64,000 bases of DNA, taken from assembly GCF_014356525.2 (NCBI RefSeq), contig NC_052510.1, forward strand, positions 51,737,119 through 51,801,118. The letters are read 5' to 3'. Made by a program: the position numbers and the translations under genes. This stretch comes from Nilaparvata lugens. Taxonomy: Eukaryota; Arthropoda; Insecta; Hemiptera; Delphacidae. How positions within the stretch are numbered: the stretch's first letter is position 1; every line of letters starts with the position of its first letter. Shown one piece after another: positions 54,491-64,000 of this stretch. The notes beneath the pieces were generated by a model. That model was not told the DNA's origin, did not search any database, and was given only the letters and a program-made list of their open reading frames with translations.

Positions 54491-56716
54491 TTTACTGTCA
54501 ATTTTTGAATGATGCCCCGAATGGAGACGTCACATGTAGAACAAATCTTGTATTGAGTCCTCGGTGTTATGGTTTGAAATTTGAAAGTGCATGGATGAAA
54601 GCTATGAGAACACCAGACTGTGTGAATCAATACAAGATTTAATATAATCATCCGAATTGCAGGAGGCATAAACTCTCGCATACCCTTAATTCGTCCAATG
54701 ACTGATTGCATAAGACTAATATTTTTTGAAGAATGTAGGTTGCAGTGTAGCAGTTGCAAGACACTGGGTATGGTGACCTTAAACTATTACCTGTGATGAA
54801 AATGGTATATAAAACCAGACAGGTCAAGCAAAAACCTCAATGCACTTCTACTTATCCTCATTCACTTACTTCCACTATATGAAAATATCCTGCATTTCCA
54901 ATGCCTCCTCCACTGCTGCATCAATTTTGGCCACCAGCCTCCTTGGAACCTTACAGGCCTTCAATTATCTTTCGTTTTGTGGTTCTGAAAACAAAAATCA
55001 AACCTTGAATAATTGTTCATTTTAACAATTATTATCTCATATTGTATTGTATTCATTAAGATTTGCTTTATTCATACATTCAAGATGAGAATTACTCCAT
55101 TCTCAATATGCAGGCTTTGCCAACATGACTCTAAATTGTTAAACCCTTGAGATCGTATTAGTGATTATGCCAGTTCTCTACTTGTGTCATTTCTTCCATT
55201 AGTGGGTTTGCCCATCTGCTTCTCTCATCAAATTTATCCTGATTTGCTGCTCGAGTTACTTGTTTCTGATTCTGATCTTCTTGGGAATTATTATGCACCT
55301 TATGTGACTTAGCTAATTGATGACGAACTCATCCTCATCATCCGACCAGACTTTATAGCGTGTCTCTCCTGTACCACATCATTCGACCACTCCACAATGC
55401 ACTCTGTTGGATGTTTGTGTCTCTTATGCTGTGTGAGGCCCACTGCTGTAGCAAAATGGGCCCCACACAGCTCACAGAGGTGCTCCCACGCATCCTCCAC
55501 TGGCTCTCCACATCTGGCCCATTCTTTGGCTGCCACTCTTAACCTGACCTGATGATGCACAAAATCCAAAAACCAGTATGAACTATAATAACCCCACACA
55601 GTCAGCACCACTAAATGTTCCAAATGTCATCAACTCCAGTCTATTGTCCTGGTTTCCGCTTGTTTAGCCAGATATGGCAGGCTAAATCTATAATTCACCT
55701 GAAATCTGCTGATTTAGCCTATGGTCAATGCCTACCATGCCTACAACAATTGCCAATGTATTGAATACTATTTGAGTTTTTCCAACCTACAATAAAATAA
55801 TTTACAATAATATCTATTAACTACTCAATGACTTATTCGATTTAATTTCAATGTCACAAATTAATTATCCAACTGAGAAATATATAGTTTGTTCATTGAA
55901 AATTCAATTATCATTGAAACATTACAAACTCTACCAAAAAACACTTATAGTTTATTCCTAATTATTCAGTGTTAATACTGTAGTCTATCCAAATTACTCA
56001 AATATTCAATTTTAAAGGGCCCTCTTAGGGTCAGTGCTTATAGCACTAGTACTTAGCTGGATCTCACCTTTCTACTTACTGGAATAAACACTTTTAACTA
56101 GTCACAAACTATCACTCTGTCAACTCCAATACTGCTGACAACAATTACTACAGGAGCTCACTATAGAGATGTATGCTCAGTTCAGTTGCTGAACTCCAAC
56201 TGAAACCAAGGTTTCCAACCACAAAAGTCTTCAATCTTCTGGCAGGTCATCAACTAAACTCTACCTATACAGACACTAACTGCAGTTGCAGTTTTTTCAT
56301 TATCTGATAAGGTGACAAATCTTGAGTCAATATCTAGTTTTGATGTATAACCAAGGTCTCCAACCACCATAGTCTTCAATTATCTGGCAGGTCATCAACT
56401 AAACTCTACCTATACAGACACTAACTGCAGTTTCAGTTTTTTTCATTGTCTGATAAGGTGACAAATCTTGAGTCATTATCTAGTGTTGATGTATAACCAT
56501 GGTTTTCAACCACCATAGTCTTATTTCCCACCACATATGTTGCATACTATCTGTGCTGCAACCATCCAGAATTGTACACTCATCCTGCCCATACACTCGA
56601 ATTGAAATGAATTACATGACAGATTTGTAGCAGGCATACAACTTCTTCTCCATTAATACATATGCCACTGGAAAAGCCTTGAAGTGACAAATTTATGACG
56701 ATTTGAAATACTGATA
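54491..56716. repeat. Duplicated block D2 plus segment C
   Basis: Second copy of 51709-53935. The left junction follows a run of G (TTGGGGGGGG), the right one ends near ATACTGATAAGT. Includes the finger ORF and two full minisatellite units. Confidence 0.85.
55309..55623 (-). pseudogene. C2H2 finger ORF, copy C
   Basis: Protein identical to copy B by eye; one synonymous difference (GTGTAAGG versus GTGTGAGG) seen on the plus strand. Confidence 0.45.
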
Positions 56717-57658
56717 AGTGAGGAGTTATTTGCAAAAACCGCCTAAGTCCAAAAAAGTGATTTTCCATGGTAATGAAAAAAAAACGCTGACATCAATTAT
56801 TGCACTCACAAGCTCAGTGGACTTTGTTAGGGCATTCAATCAACCTTTTTGAAGGGTCCAATGTACATTTTTCATATTTTAATATCATGGTTTGTGAAAA
56901 ATATAACATTAAAAATAATCCTACATGGACTTTGGTTGTTTTTGTAAATAGCGGCATTGTAAAATCAGCAGCAATGAACCTTCAGCTTCCTATTTTTGAG
57001 TCTCTTAATAAATACAATATTCTAATCCAATTTATATATCAGCTGGAATAAAATGAAGAAAAAATTTACTAAACTTTTTCATAATATGAGTTATTTTTCA
57101 AAATATACACTATATTACTTGGATGTAATAGATTATTATATAGTGAATGAAATGTTATGTCCTGATGGTAATGTCATGAATCAAAATGTTGGGCTATGCA
57201 TTATATTCATCAAATAATAATAATAATATTATATATCCAATAACAGAGTGTGATATTTCAACTAATAAATACACATTTATAAAGACGATTTTCAGGACGA
57301 AATTCCTTTCAATGCTATAATATTATGAAGAAGACTTCTGCTAGAGCAAATATTGAACACTGCTTTAATAGCTAATTGAATTTCGAAAAAAACTATTTTT
57401 CAATGTTAGAGAACAAGAAGCCCATACTATCCAATAAGAGACATTTTTCTTTTCTTGAAAGAAATAACTTGCTATTATCAAAATAAAATTACAGTAATGT
57501 TGATAGAATACACAAGGAAATGAAATTATTGACTCATGTTTATAAGCTGAATAAAGTTTGATACTGTATTATATAATATAAAATTAAAGTGTGTGATATT
57601 ATGATATATTGTGATATTATTATAAATTAATGGTGTGATATTAATGAAAAAAATCTGA
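56717..57658. other. AT-rich non-coding sequence
   Basis: An 83-codon plus-strand frame at 56800-57051 has no recognisable content. Contains an AATAATAATAATATT microsatellite near 57216. Confidence 0.45.
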
Positions 57659-58451
57659 TCATTCATCTTCACCACTGCTGTTCTCATCACATGACATCTC
57701 TACATTTTCCACACCATTGTCATTATTGTTCAAATGCCGAAGATTTTCGTAGAAACATTTGCTTTCTGGATTTTTGAGAAAATTAGATAGTCTCTGGAGA
57801 TCAGCTAACTTTGATGGTTTCAATGGAATCGGGGACTCATATGATTTTTTTAGAATCAGCTCATCTGGCAGTGGAGTCTTGTTCCTTATTGAAATATTTT
57901 GCCACATGCCAGAATATGTGTGTTTTACACTAACATGTTGCAAATTTTTACAAATTTTCAACATTTTAACACCTTTCAGTTTCATAAGAGGTTTAGTTTT
58001 TTTTTTCAAAAAATAAGGTGACACACAATCTTTAATGTTGAATAAATCATCTTGAGTAACCTCGACAAGATTGAATGGAGCTGGTTTGGTTCTAGCACTT
58101 CTGATAATATTGTTCCAATCTTCCTTACTTTCAGCATCTTCGTTTTTTTTCTTATACCAAGCTGAAATCCTGGTCATTTGGAAGATACGTGTGTCCTCGT
58201 ACAGGAAAAATGTACAATATAGATTGATACAAATTTAGGCAGTGTACCAACATGTACAAAAATTTTACCATTACATAATTTTTGTTTTGACCTGAGCATC
58301 CATCACTTATCAAACATAAATTTGGGGTATTATGCTCAACTGACACCAGGTATTTGAATAAGAGCGATGTAACATCATTCTGTCCTTTTTTACCATCTTT
58401 GAATGAATATGAAATATCTGTAAAATAGTAAATAGAATCATTCAAATTCAT
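57659..58451 (-). pseudogene. DUF7869-like C-terminal half, frameshifted
   Basis: 58451-58152 carries NLCLISDGCSGQNKNYVMVK and FPVRGHTYLPNDQDFSLV, the second acidic and His-x-Asp motifs of the family, preceded by a possible splice acceptor (ATTTTCTATTTTACAG on the minus strand near 58420-58435). The frame breaks near 58170, and the C-terminal part continues at 58177-57659 (RISAWYKKKNED, DCVSPYFLKKKTKP, an acidic end). The order equals that of the intact ORF at 4.4-6.0 kb. The N-terminal half is missing, replaced by a minisatellite fragment and the glycoprotein-like gene. Confidence 0.65.
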
Positions 58452-58479
58452 TAGTACGGTAACTAGTTAAGAAAAGAAA

Positions 58480-58575
58480 TTAACTGCAGTTGCAGTTTTT
58501 CATTATCTGATAAGGTGACAAATTTTGAGTCAATATCTAGTGTTGATGTATAATCAAGGTCCCCAACCACTCCTA
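58480..58575. repeat. Stray unit of the 145-bp minisatellite
   Basis: TAACTGCAGTTGCAGTTTTT, CATTATCTGATAAGGTGACA and AGTGTTGATGTATAATCAAG match the units at 53.4-53.7 and 56.2-56.5 kb. It separates the DUF7869 remnant from the glycoprotein-like gene. Confidence 0.7.
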
Positions 58576-58621
58576 ATATGAAACTTTATGACTTAGCTCT
58601 TACCCAATTGTGTAACTGACG

Positions 58622-59065
58622 TTAAAGATCAGGGTCCGTTGTCAGCACTGCGTTTTCTCGATGATCCCGAAATAGTGTGTTGATCGGCGTGGCCCCAAGT
58701 CGTTTTACAAATGACCATCCTCTTAAGAGAATTGCAATTCCGATGAGCACAAGCAGTATTAAGAGGAAGGTAGTGATAGTATTTATCAAAGTATGGAGTA
58801 GGGTGTCACGATGTTGATTGGCTGAATAGTTTCTAATGTCATCCTTCAGCTTATCATGTGCTGCAACCAGAACTTTGAGCTCCTCTCTCATCCTGAATAT
58901 ATCAACCTTGAGTCTCTCATCTAGAGCTGTGGCTTCTCGAGAACTGTGATCTTCTACTACTGAGGTGTTTCTTAGGCCCTCCAATGCTTTCTCATATTCT
59001 TCGATCCAACTCGTAGCTCGTTTCTCAATGGTTCTTTTTGTCTTTACTGTAGCCTTTTTAAGCAT
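58622..59065 (-). CDS. Membrane-anchor half of a glycoprotein-like gene
   Basis: An ATG at 59065 (MLKKATVKTKRTIEKR) opens a frame that overlaps the upstream frame by 22 bases. It has a charged helical stem (WIEEYEKALEGL; FRMREELKVLVAAHDKLKDD) and a strong membrane span at residues about 92-117 (INTITTFLLILLVLIGIAIL), then a basic cytoplasmic tail of about 30 residues. This is the layout of a type I membrane fusion or envelope protein's end. It is joined in position to the larger ectodomain frame, in -1 relation. Viral origin is inferred, not proven. Confidence 0.5.
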   Translation of the reverse strand: MLKKATVKTKRTIEKRATSWIEEYEKALEGLRNTSVVEDHSSREATALDERLKVDIFRMREELKVLVAAHDKLKDDIRNYSANQHRDTLLHTLINTITTFLLILLVLIGIAILLRGWSFVKRLGATPINTLFRDHRENAVLTTDPDL

Positions 59066-59898
59066 CGCTCGAGAATCTGTACTTCATTGAAGAGAGTTTG
59101 ATACCCACAGAGGTATGATCTGCCACTGTCCAAACACTCTCCGTAATTGAGGGGTCCACCCCTGTAAGTTTTTCCTGAAAATGGGTCTCTGAGGGTAATG
59201 CCTCCTTTCTTTGGTTGGTTCATGATGCAAACTTCGTCAGATGTGTGTCGCTCAATAAATAGGTTCCTCTCTCCGCTTTTCCTTCCATATAAAAAGTGTG
59301 TTCGGTTGGAGAACTCCAGCTCCAGCCACATGATGCCATGCTCAAGACTTATAGTTACAGGTCTTACGAAAATTGGTGCAGATACTCCATTGGGAAGAAC
59401 TCCCTTGCCAAATAGGAGAGATGTAGCTGCTACAGCTGACTCTTCACCAATTAGGGTAGACAACGATGCCATATTACTCCCCAAGGATATTAGCTTTGAG
59501 ATTCGGTTTGCGAATGATCTGTATGTCTGGCTTATCATTGTATATTGTTCAATCCAAGAACTCGTTGTCTGCAAATCCTCCAAAAACTCTTGTTTCAAGA
59601 GGGCTAGGTCTTTTGTAACATCGGTTATTGCGATGAGAGTATTGTTATTGTAGATGTCAATAAATCGTTTAGATGATTCCAAGTCATTGAGTAACTTATC
59701 AATATTCGGATTGTTATCTGTGAAAAACTCTCGGTAAATTAAATAGATGCCTCCTCCTGTTAGTCCGAGGTTTAATGCATTACCCGCAGCCTGTAGTGGG
59801 TTCTTTATTACATGAGACCCAACATTCTTCCCATAGTAAATAATTTCGGTGTCTCTAGCGAGAGAGTTCATAGCAACTAACACTGATACAAAACACAA
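59044..59898 (-). CDS. Ectodomain half of a virus glycoprotein-like gene
   Basis: A 284-codon frame with an N-terminal hydrophobic segment (MCFVSVLVAMNSLA) that can act as signal peptide, a Gly/Ala-rich hydrophobic stretch LQAAGNALNLGLTGGGIYLI at about 36-55 that could be a fusion peptide, helical regions, an NRT glycosylation site and clustered cysteines (EVCIMN, YGECLDSGRSYLCGYQ). It lacks a membrane anchor, which is in the next frame. The frame change lies in a CTTAAAAAGG run: a one-base indel or a -1 frameshift. I could not assign the virus family; a jingchuvirus/mononegavirus or retroelement Env is possible. The neighbour at 62.3-63.4 kb is nucleoprotein-like. Confidence 0.5.
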   Translation of the reverse strand: MCFVSVLVAMNSLARDTEIIYYGKNVGSHVIKNPLQAAGNALNLGLTGGGIYLIYREFFTDNNPNIDKLLNDLESSKRFIDIYNNNTLIAITDVTKDLALLKQEFLEDLQTTSSWIEQYTMISQTYRSFANRISKLISLGSNMASLSTLIGEESAVAATSLLFGKGVLPNGVSAPIFVRPVTISLEHGIMWLELEFSNRTHFLYGRKSGERNLFIERHTSDEVCIMNQPKKGGITLRDPFSGKTYRGGPLNYGECLDSGRSYLCGYQTLFNEVQILERCLKRLQ

Positions 59899-61413
59899 TT
59901 CTATGATCTAACTTCAAATTAAAATACAGATGACTTAGAGACTACTCTGTGTTTGCTTTAAAGTAGAACAACTACAAATCATAAATACAGCTGTTGCTTC
60001 AAGAAAGTATGAAATTACCCTACTTCAGTTTACAGCAACTTAAGAGCTGTAATAAATTTACAAAATCAATAATGCTTACCAAAAATAATTTCTACTCCTT
60101 TTCTCGTTACGTTATTCCAATCGTTATGGTATCATGATTCCATAAATTAAATTGCTTAGTTGTTTTATTGAGTACTCTTATTAAGTTACCTCAGCCAAAA
60201 TTACTTTCAAGTAATTTAAAATAACAGGAAACAATACCTAACCTCAAAACGGTTACATCAGACGCCCTTGAAAAAAGGTTACATCAGATCATAAACTGAA
60301 ATCTAAAAATTTAGTTTGAAAAATCAATCTATAAAATACAAGTTACAAATCTTTTTTATAAGATACGTACCTCTAAGTGGAAATTGTTCAAAAATAAAAT
60401 CAAGCCATTTTCATATCCCTCTCTCCCCGAATAATTTCTGGGAATATTGGGAATATGTACAATTTGGTCCAACCAATGACTACATATTTTGACTAGAAAC
60501 CAAAACTAGAATAAATTGCAACAACAAAAATCGGGCAGAGATACGCAGATGTTCCCTGGCTCCAAAGTTTTTCCAAGTGATGAGCAACGCCCTATAGCGA
60601 AATCCCAGATCCAGCTCAATCAGGCTTGCCAATTAATAGAGGACAAAAATTAATTCCCCTCATAAGCATACCTCTCTCTCAATAATAAAGTGAGAGAGAA
60701 GACAAGTTGTGAGACCGATATCCCCAGTTCTCACGCTGTAAACTGATGACATCAGGCAACAAGCAATAAGAAAACAAAACTTCACAGACGCGAAAATTGT
60801 AATCTATATTACCATTACTTAATGCTGGCTATATAGCTTGGTAATGCAAATAATAAGCAAACGAATCAGGAAACTGATAGTCTATTTTTATGGTTTGTGG
60901 ACATTGTGGAAGTAGACTTTAAAACTAATGCAGTAGGCCCATTATATCCATTCACACTGTAATAGTCCAGTTTCCAGATGTGAATATACTAAAAATAGCT
61001 AGACAAGTCCCATTGTTTCTTTTAATTGGTTTCATCATTTGAAATTTTTGGAATTGAAGATGGGGAAAAATGCTCTTTTAATAATTAATGAAGTAATTTT
61101 CTCTTATAACATAGGAACTTTTTTTTTAAATACTTACATTGCCCCCCCCCCGCAGAGTGATTATTGAGGGGACAGAAAGTGCATTGACCTCCCCCCCCCC
61201 CAAGTAGGCGCCTGAATGAATTTGTGTTTTGAAATAGGGATTGAATAGGAAGGAAAGTTGCTTTTATTACCAGTATTTCTACAATATAGAAAACCAAAAG
61301 GATAGATTTGGCATTTTGCAAAAAGCAAGATTTATTGCACAAACTTGGGCGGCCCAAGTAACAAATACAGCCCAATTTTATAAATGTGCATGACAAAAAC
61401 AGCTGGCGCAGAT
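59899..61413. other. Non-coding stretch with two C-runs
   Basis: No recognisable gene in 1.5 kb. Runs of C occur near 61142-61152 and 61190-61200. Could be 5' flank or intron of the glycoprotein-like gene. Confidence 0.45.
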
Positions 61414-61625
61414 TGTCATAAATATGTTGTGTATCGATTATACATTAAGAATCGACCTATCGATATAGTCCAGAGATCGATTATTGATATAGACTAGAGA
61501 GGTTAGACAGAAATGTGGTCGGCTAGAAGAAGGTTGTCTCAATAATGTTGTAATGTTCAAGAAGAAATTAATAAATGTTATTGTGCTAAAATGAAGTTTT
61601 ATTTATAATACAAACAGTTATTACA
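61414..61625 (+). repeat. Short gypsy LTR (about 212 bp)
   Basis: Begins TGTCATAAATATGTTGTGTA and ends CAGTTATTACA, directly followed by TGGCGCTGCGGCAGTG, which looks like a primer binding site (TGGCG...), and then the gag frame 62 bases later. A matching downstream LTR is not in the window, so the boundaries rest on the TG/CA ends and the PBS. An inverted 66-bp part recurs at 62271-62336. Confidence 0.65.
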
Positions 61626-61686
61626 TGGCGCTGCGGCAGTGTAAAGTTAAATAATATCAATATCACGTAAGTTACTACCATACACG

Positions 61687-62270
61687 ATGGAGGATTTGAA
61701 ACCGCCACATCCTTTGTCGTTCGAAGGAAGCTTGTCTAACAATTTTGTGAAATGGAAAAAGCAATATCTCATTTATTCTACGGCGGCAGGAGTAACTTCA
61801 AAATCAGAAGAAGTTCAGGTGGCTGTTCTACTGCATTGTTTGGGGCCTGAGGCACAGGAACGACTTGATACTTTGGGACTGACGGTCAAAGAAAATGGTG
61901 ATTGGAAATTGATTCTACAGAAATCGGAGGACAACTGCCTTCCGAAATCAAACGAAAGTGTGGATCGCCACATATTTTTCAGTCGTAATCAACATGATGG
62001 CGAAAGTTTTGATGAGTTTTTACTTGAGCTCAAAAAACTAAGTTCAAGTTGTAATTTTGGATCACTCAAGGACAGTTTAATCAAAGATCGCATTATCAGT
62101 GGCATCAACAATGTGAACTTAAAAGAGAGACTACTAAAGGAGGAGAATTTGAACTTGGAAAAAGCAGTAAAAATTTGTAAATTGTTTGAGTTGTCAGCTC
62201 AACAGCTGAACACTTTACAGAATTCTACAACAGTGGAGGGAGTTAATGTGGTGAAAAAGACTTTTCAACA
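61687..62270 (+). pseudogene. Ty3/gypsy gag, truncated
   Basis: The ATG at 61687 starts MEDLKPPHPLSFEGSLSNNF; VKWKKQYLIYSTAAG, VAVLLHCLGPEAQERLDTLG, FSRNQHDGESFDEFLLELKK and LKDSLIKDRIISGI are typical of retrotransposon Gag capsid domains. The genuine sequence ends near 62270 (VVKKTFQQQ); the remaining codons up to 62355 come from an inverted LTR fragment. The CCHC nucleocapsid knuckle and protease are therefore lost. Pol of a gypsy element reappears only at about 63740. Confidence 0.8.
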
Positions 62271-62336
62271 ACAACCTTCTTCTAGCCGACCACATTTCTG
62301 TCTAACCTCTCTAGTCTATATCGATAATCGATCTCT
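62271..62336 (-). repeat. Inverted 66-bp LTR fragment
   Basis: ACAACCTTCTTCTAGCCGAC through ATCTCT is the reverse complement of 61472-61537 with one mismatch (TATCGATAATCG versus TATCAATAATCG). It joins plus-strand gag on its left to the minus-strand nucleoprotein-like gene on its right, and it is in sense orientation with the latter. Confidence 0.9.
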
Positions 62337-63412
62337 AATGCCTGTGTCACTATAGGCAGGTCAGCGACTTCCACTGCTGTTCGGATGTTCTCTGCGGTCT
62401 TTTGCCCTTGTGCCTTTGCAATTGCTGTGGCCACTGTCTGCAAGACTCCCAGCCGATCCGCTTTGAACTCTGTTGTGTCTTTCTCTGGCAGTATGATCTT
62501 GAGGTATGGGCCGAGCCTGTCTGCCATACTGTAGTATTTTGATGCCGCAGCAATGTAAGCTGGCAGGTATTTTCCCAGTTCATTCCAGCCAAAAAGTATT
62601 GGATGAAGATTGGCTATATAGTAAGTAATGTACATGAACCCTGTTATTCCAACACCTCGGAGCATGATCATAGTCACTTCCAAAGATTTTGCGAATTTGG
62701 TATGCCCTTGTCCTATGATGCTTCTAAACATATAGAACATTTGCCTTCTCAATGTTGCTTTGGTCGACACAACATCATAAATGCGTGAACAAGTTGACAA
62801 GGTGAATCTCAAGAGTGGTAGCAATGGGTCCTCCTTTGAGACATCACATTTTATACAATATGCGTTGACACGCTTATCATACCATGGCCCGTAGTTACGG
62901 TCTGATAGCGATTTACCTATGAAATTCGAAATTACTCCAGCAACCCAGCAACCATGGTTTGCATTGAACGTGTCATATTGTCTAGTTTTTTCTTCGACAA
63001 ATAGGTTAATACATTCAGTCTCAAAGTCTTCCAACGTAACTTGTTTGACTTCTATTTCACATTCATTGAGTATCGGTGTGAACTGTTGAAAAAGAGTGGT
63101 ATTATATACCTTGAAAAAATTCAAATAGATCTCAAGCGCGCACATTATATCACACCTATCCAGATTATGGCCAACACAAGTTAGCAATGCTTGCACTATT
63201 GTTGGTTCTTGAAGATCTTTATCGTTAAATATAATTTCCCTAATAGAATCTTTTTCTCTTGCTGCTGGAGTTACATCCATGTTTGGAGTTATGGTGTATT
63301 GATCACTGTAGGGAGTCACTTTGCACGCATCCTCTCTAACTTGATTTAAAACAGTTTTGACTCTATTTTGGTTTTGAGACCATATAGCTTGGAAAGAGTT
63401 CGCCATTTTCAT
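62282..63412 (-). CDS. Virus nucleoprotein-like gene, endogenised
   Basis: An uninterrupted frame with likely start MKMANSFQAIW at 63412 (open further up to 63511), about 376 codons. It is a soluble, mainly helical, Cys- and aromatic-containing protein with the blocks TIVQALLTCVGHNLDRCDIM, HGCWVAGVISNFIGKSL, RRQMFYMFRSIIGQGHTKFA, GVGITGFMYITYYIANLHPI and YIAAASKYYSMADRLGPYL. The length and block style fit nucleoproteins of non-segmented negative-strand viruses (jingchuvirus/nyamivirus-like); this is a judgement without a search. The last about 17 codons read through the inverted LTR piece, so the native C-terminus is truncated near 62337. No disabling mutation is seen. Confidence 0.5.
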   Translation of the reverse strand: MKMANSFQAIWSQNQNRVKTVLNQVREDACKVTPYSDQYTITPNMDVTPAAREKDSIREIIFNDKDLQEPTIVQALLTCVGHNLDRCDIMCALEIYLNFFKVYNTTLFQQFTPILNECEIEVKQVTLEDFETECINLFVEEKTRQYDTFNANHGCWVAGVISNFIGKSLSDRNYGPWYDKRVNAYCIKCDVSKEDPLLPLLRFTLSTCSRIYDVVSTKATLRRQMFYMFRSIIGQGHTKFAKSLEVTMIMLRGVGITGFMYITYYIANLHPILFGWNELGKYLPAYIAAASKYYSMADRLGPYLKIILPEKDTTEFKADRLGVLQTVATAIAKAQGQKTAENIRTAVEVADLPIVTQALEIDYRYRLERLDRNVVG

Positions 63413-63739
63413 TTCAAGATTAGAAGGATAAAAATAAGAAAATGTATTTTTAGAATAAAAGTATAACTTAACAAATGAAGCAGTTACATGTAAAATTATT
63501 ATAAATGTCACTATGTAACTGAATAACCTTATTTTTTATTTCAATTTAATATTAAATTCCACTTAAAATAGTTCTTATATAGCGTTATATATAATAACAA
63601 TATATTGTAATTTTAGTAACATTCTAATATTTCAATTTTAATATTGAATTTGAAGTTGCAAACTGTAATAAAAACACACCAATTGTACTAGGGTGGGTCA
63701 CTATTGATAAATACAATCTACATAAGCAAGTAGGGTTAG
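63413..63739. other. AT-rich spacer upstream of the nucleoprotein-like gene
   Basis: The minus-strand frame continues to 63511 without likely function. No promoter motif is recognisable; the junction to gypsy pol is not sharply visible. Confidence 0.4.
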
Positions 63740-64000
63740 TCCAAAACATCAGTAATGAAAAATGCAACGAGTAGTTAGTAAGTACATTGACGTTTTTTCA
63801 AGTGAATACAATACCATTAATAATTTTGATATTAAGATACAGCTGAACCTGGGTGCTGTAGGTAAATTGAAGGTCCAAGGAAAGTTCCATTTGTTTACAT
63901 GGATCAATTAAAAGAAGAATTAGATAAGTTGGAAAATGCTAATGTAATTAAAAAAGTACATGAACCAACAGAATTTGTGAGTTCCCTTGTCATAGTTTAA
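63740..64000 (+). pseudogene. Ty3/gypsy pol, RT N-terminal edge
   Basis: Two frames read as RT start: LVSKYIDVFSSEYNTINNF, then after a shift QLKEELDKLENANVIKKVHE and PTEFVSSLVIV, the pattern that leads into gypsy RT. A stop lies at the last bases of the window. It probably belongs to the same retrotransposon as the gag at 61.7 kb, which would place the nucleoprotein-like gene inside that element. Confidence 0.7.

Noticed and set aside
51709..56716. Blocks D+B and D+C as LTRs
   Set aside because: The 0.56-kb sequence between them holds only a SINE head and no retroelement genes; ends lack TG/CA and PBS.
56800..57051. 83-codon plus-strand ORF
   Set aside because: No recognisable content, AT-driven composition, no support from neighbours.
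61085..61396. 103-codon minus-strand ORF with poly-Gly
   Set aside because: The Gly run comes from homopolymer C; no domain, and low-complexity composition.

Overview
This window reads as a piece of an insect nuclear genome, most likely a hemipteran. It is AT-rich, has no operons, and is built almost entirely from nested transposable elements: non-LTR retrotransposons, piggyBac-like, P-like and Penelope-like elements, Ty3/gypsy retrotransposons, MITEs and tRNA-promoter SINEs, plus endogenous virus-like sequences. A dispersed repeat present in three copies (31.3-31.9, 38.4-38.85 and 40.2-40.7 kb) and a 69-bp GC-rich minisatellite look to me like sequence common in delphacid planthopper genomes such as Nilaparvata. 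That is recall and was not searched.

Layout. 0-12.5 kb: a LINE 3' end, a complete but decayed piggyBac element with TTAA ends, an intact 541-aa DUF7869-like ORF, more piggyBac debris, and an exon of a related DUF7869-type gene. 12.8-19.8 kb: a young LTR element on the minus strand (two 1286-bp LTRs, PBS, PPT, 4-bp target duplication). Its interior holds no gag-pol but one 1421-codon frame joining a dsRNA-virus-type RNA-dependent RNA polymerase to an errantivirus/baculovirus-F-type envelope protein. This is the standout feature. 20-32 kb: Penelope, MITE, P-element with a nested LINE, gypsy pol, minisatellite and LINE fragments. 32.4-37.4 kb: a nearly intact CR1-like LINE with FLYWCH plus Ulp1 protease, SGNH esterase and endonuclease-RT frames. 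37.1-40.6 kb: a 1753-bp direct tandem duplication of LINE debris. 40.7-46.6 kb: AT-rich DNA, a THAP first exon with a candidate promoter block, a piggyBac pseudogene and a fold-back MITE. 46.7-50.5 kb: decayed DUF7869-like and zinc-finger genes. 50.4-56.7 kb: a triplicated segment carrying a C2H2 finger ORF and a 145-bp minisatellite. 57.6-64 kb: a DUF7869 3' end, a two-frame membrane glycoprotein-like gene, then a gypsy LTR and gag interrupted by a virus nucleoprotein-like gene joined to an inverted LTR fragment, and gypsy pol at the window edge.

How parts work together. Little here is ordinary host coding sequence; the only good host-gene candidates are the THAP exon and the DUF7869-type exon. 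The LTR element has the cis-signals needed for reverse transcription and integration but no enzymes, so it would have to be mobilised by another retroelement. The nucleoprotein-like insertion and the RdRp-Env element both suggest that retroelement reverse transcriptase has recombined with virus-derived RNA in this lineage. All homology calls come from reading motifs; no database was searched.
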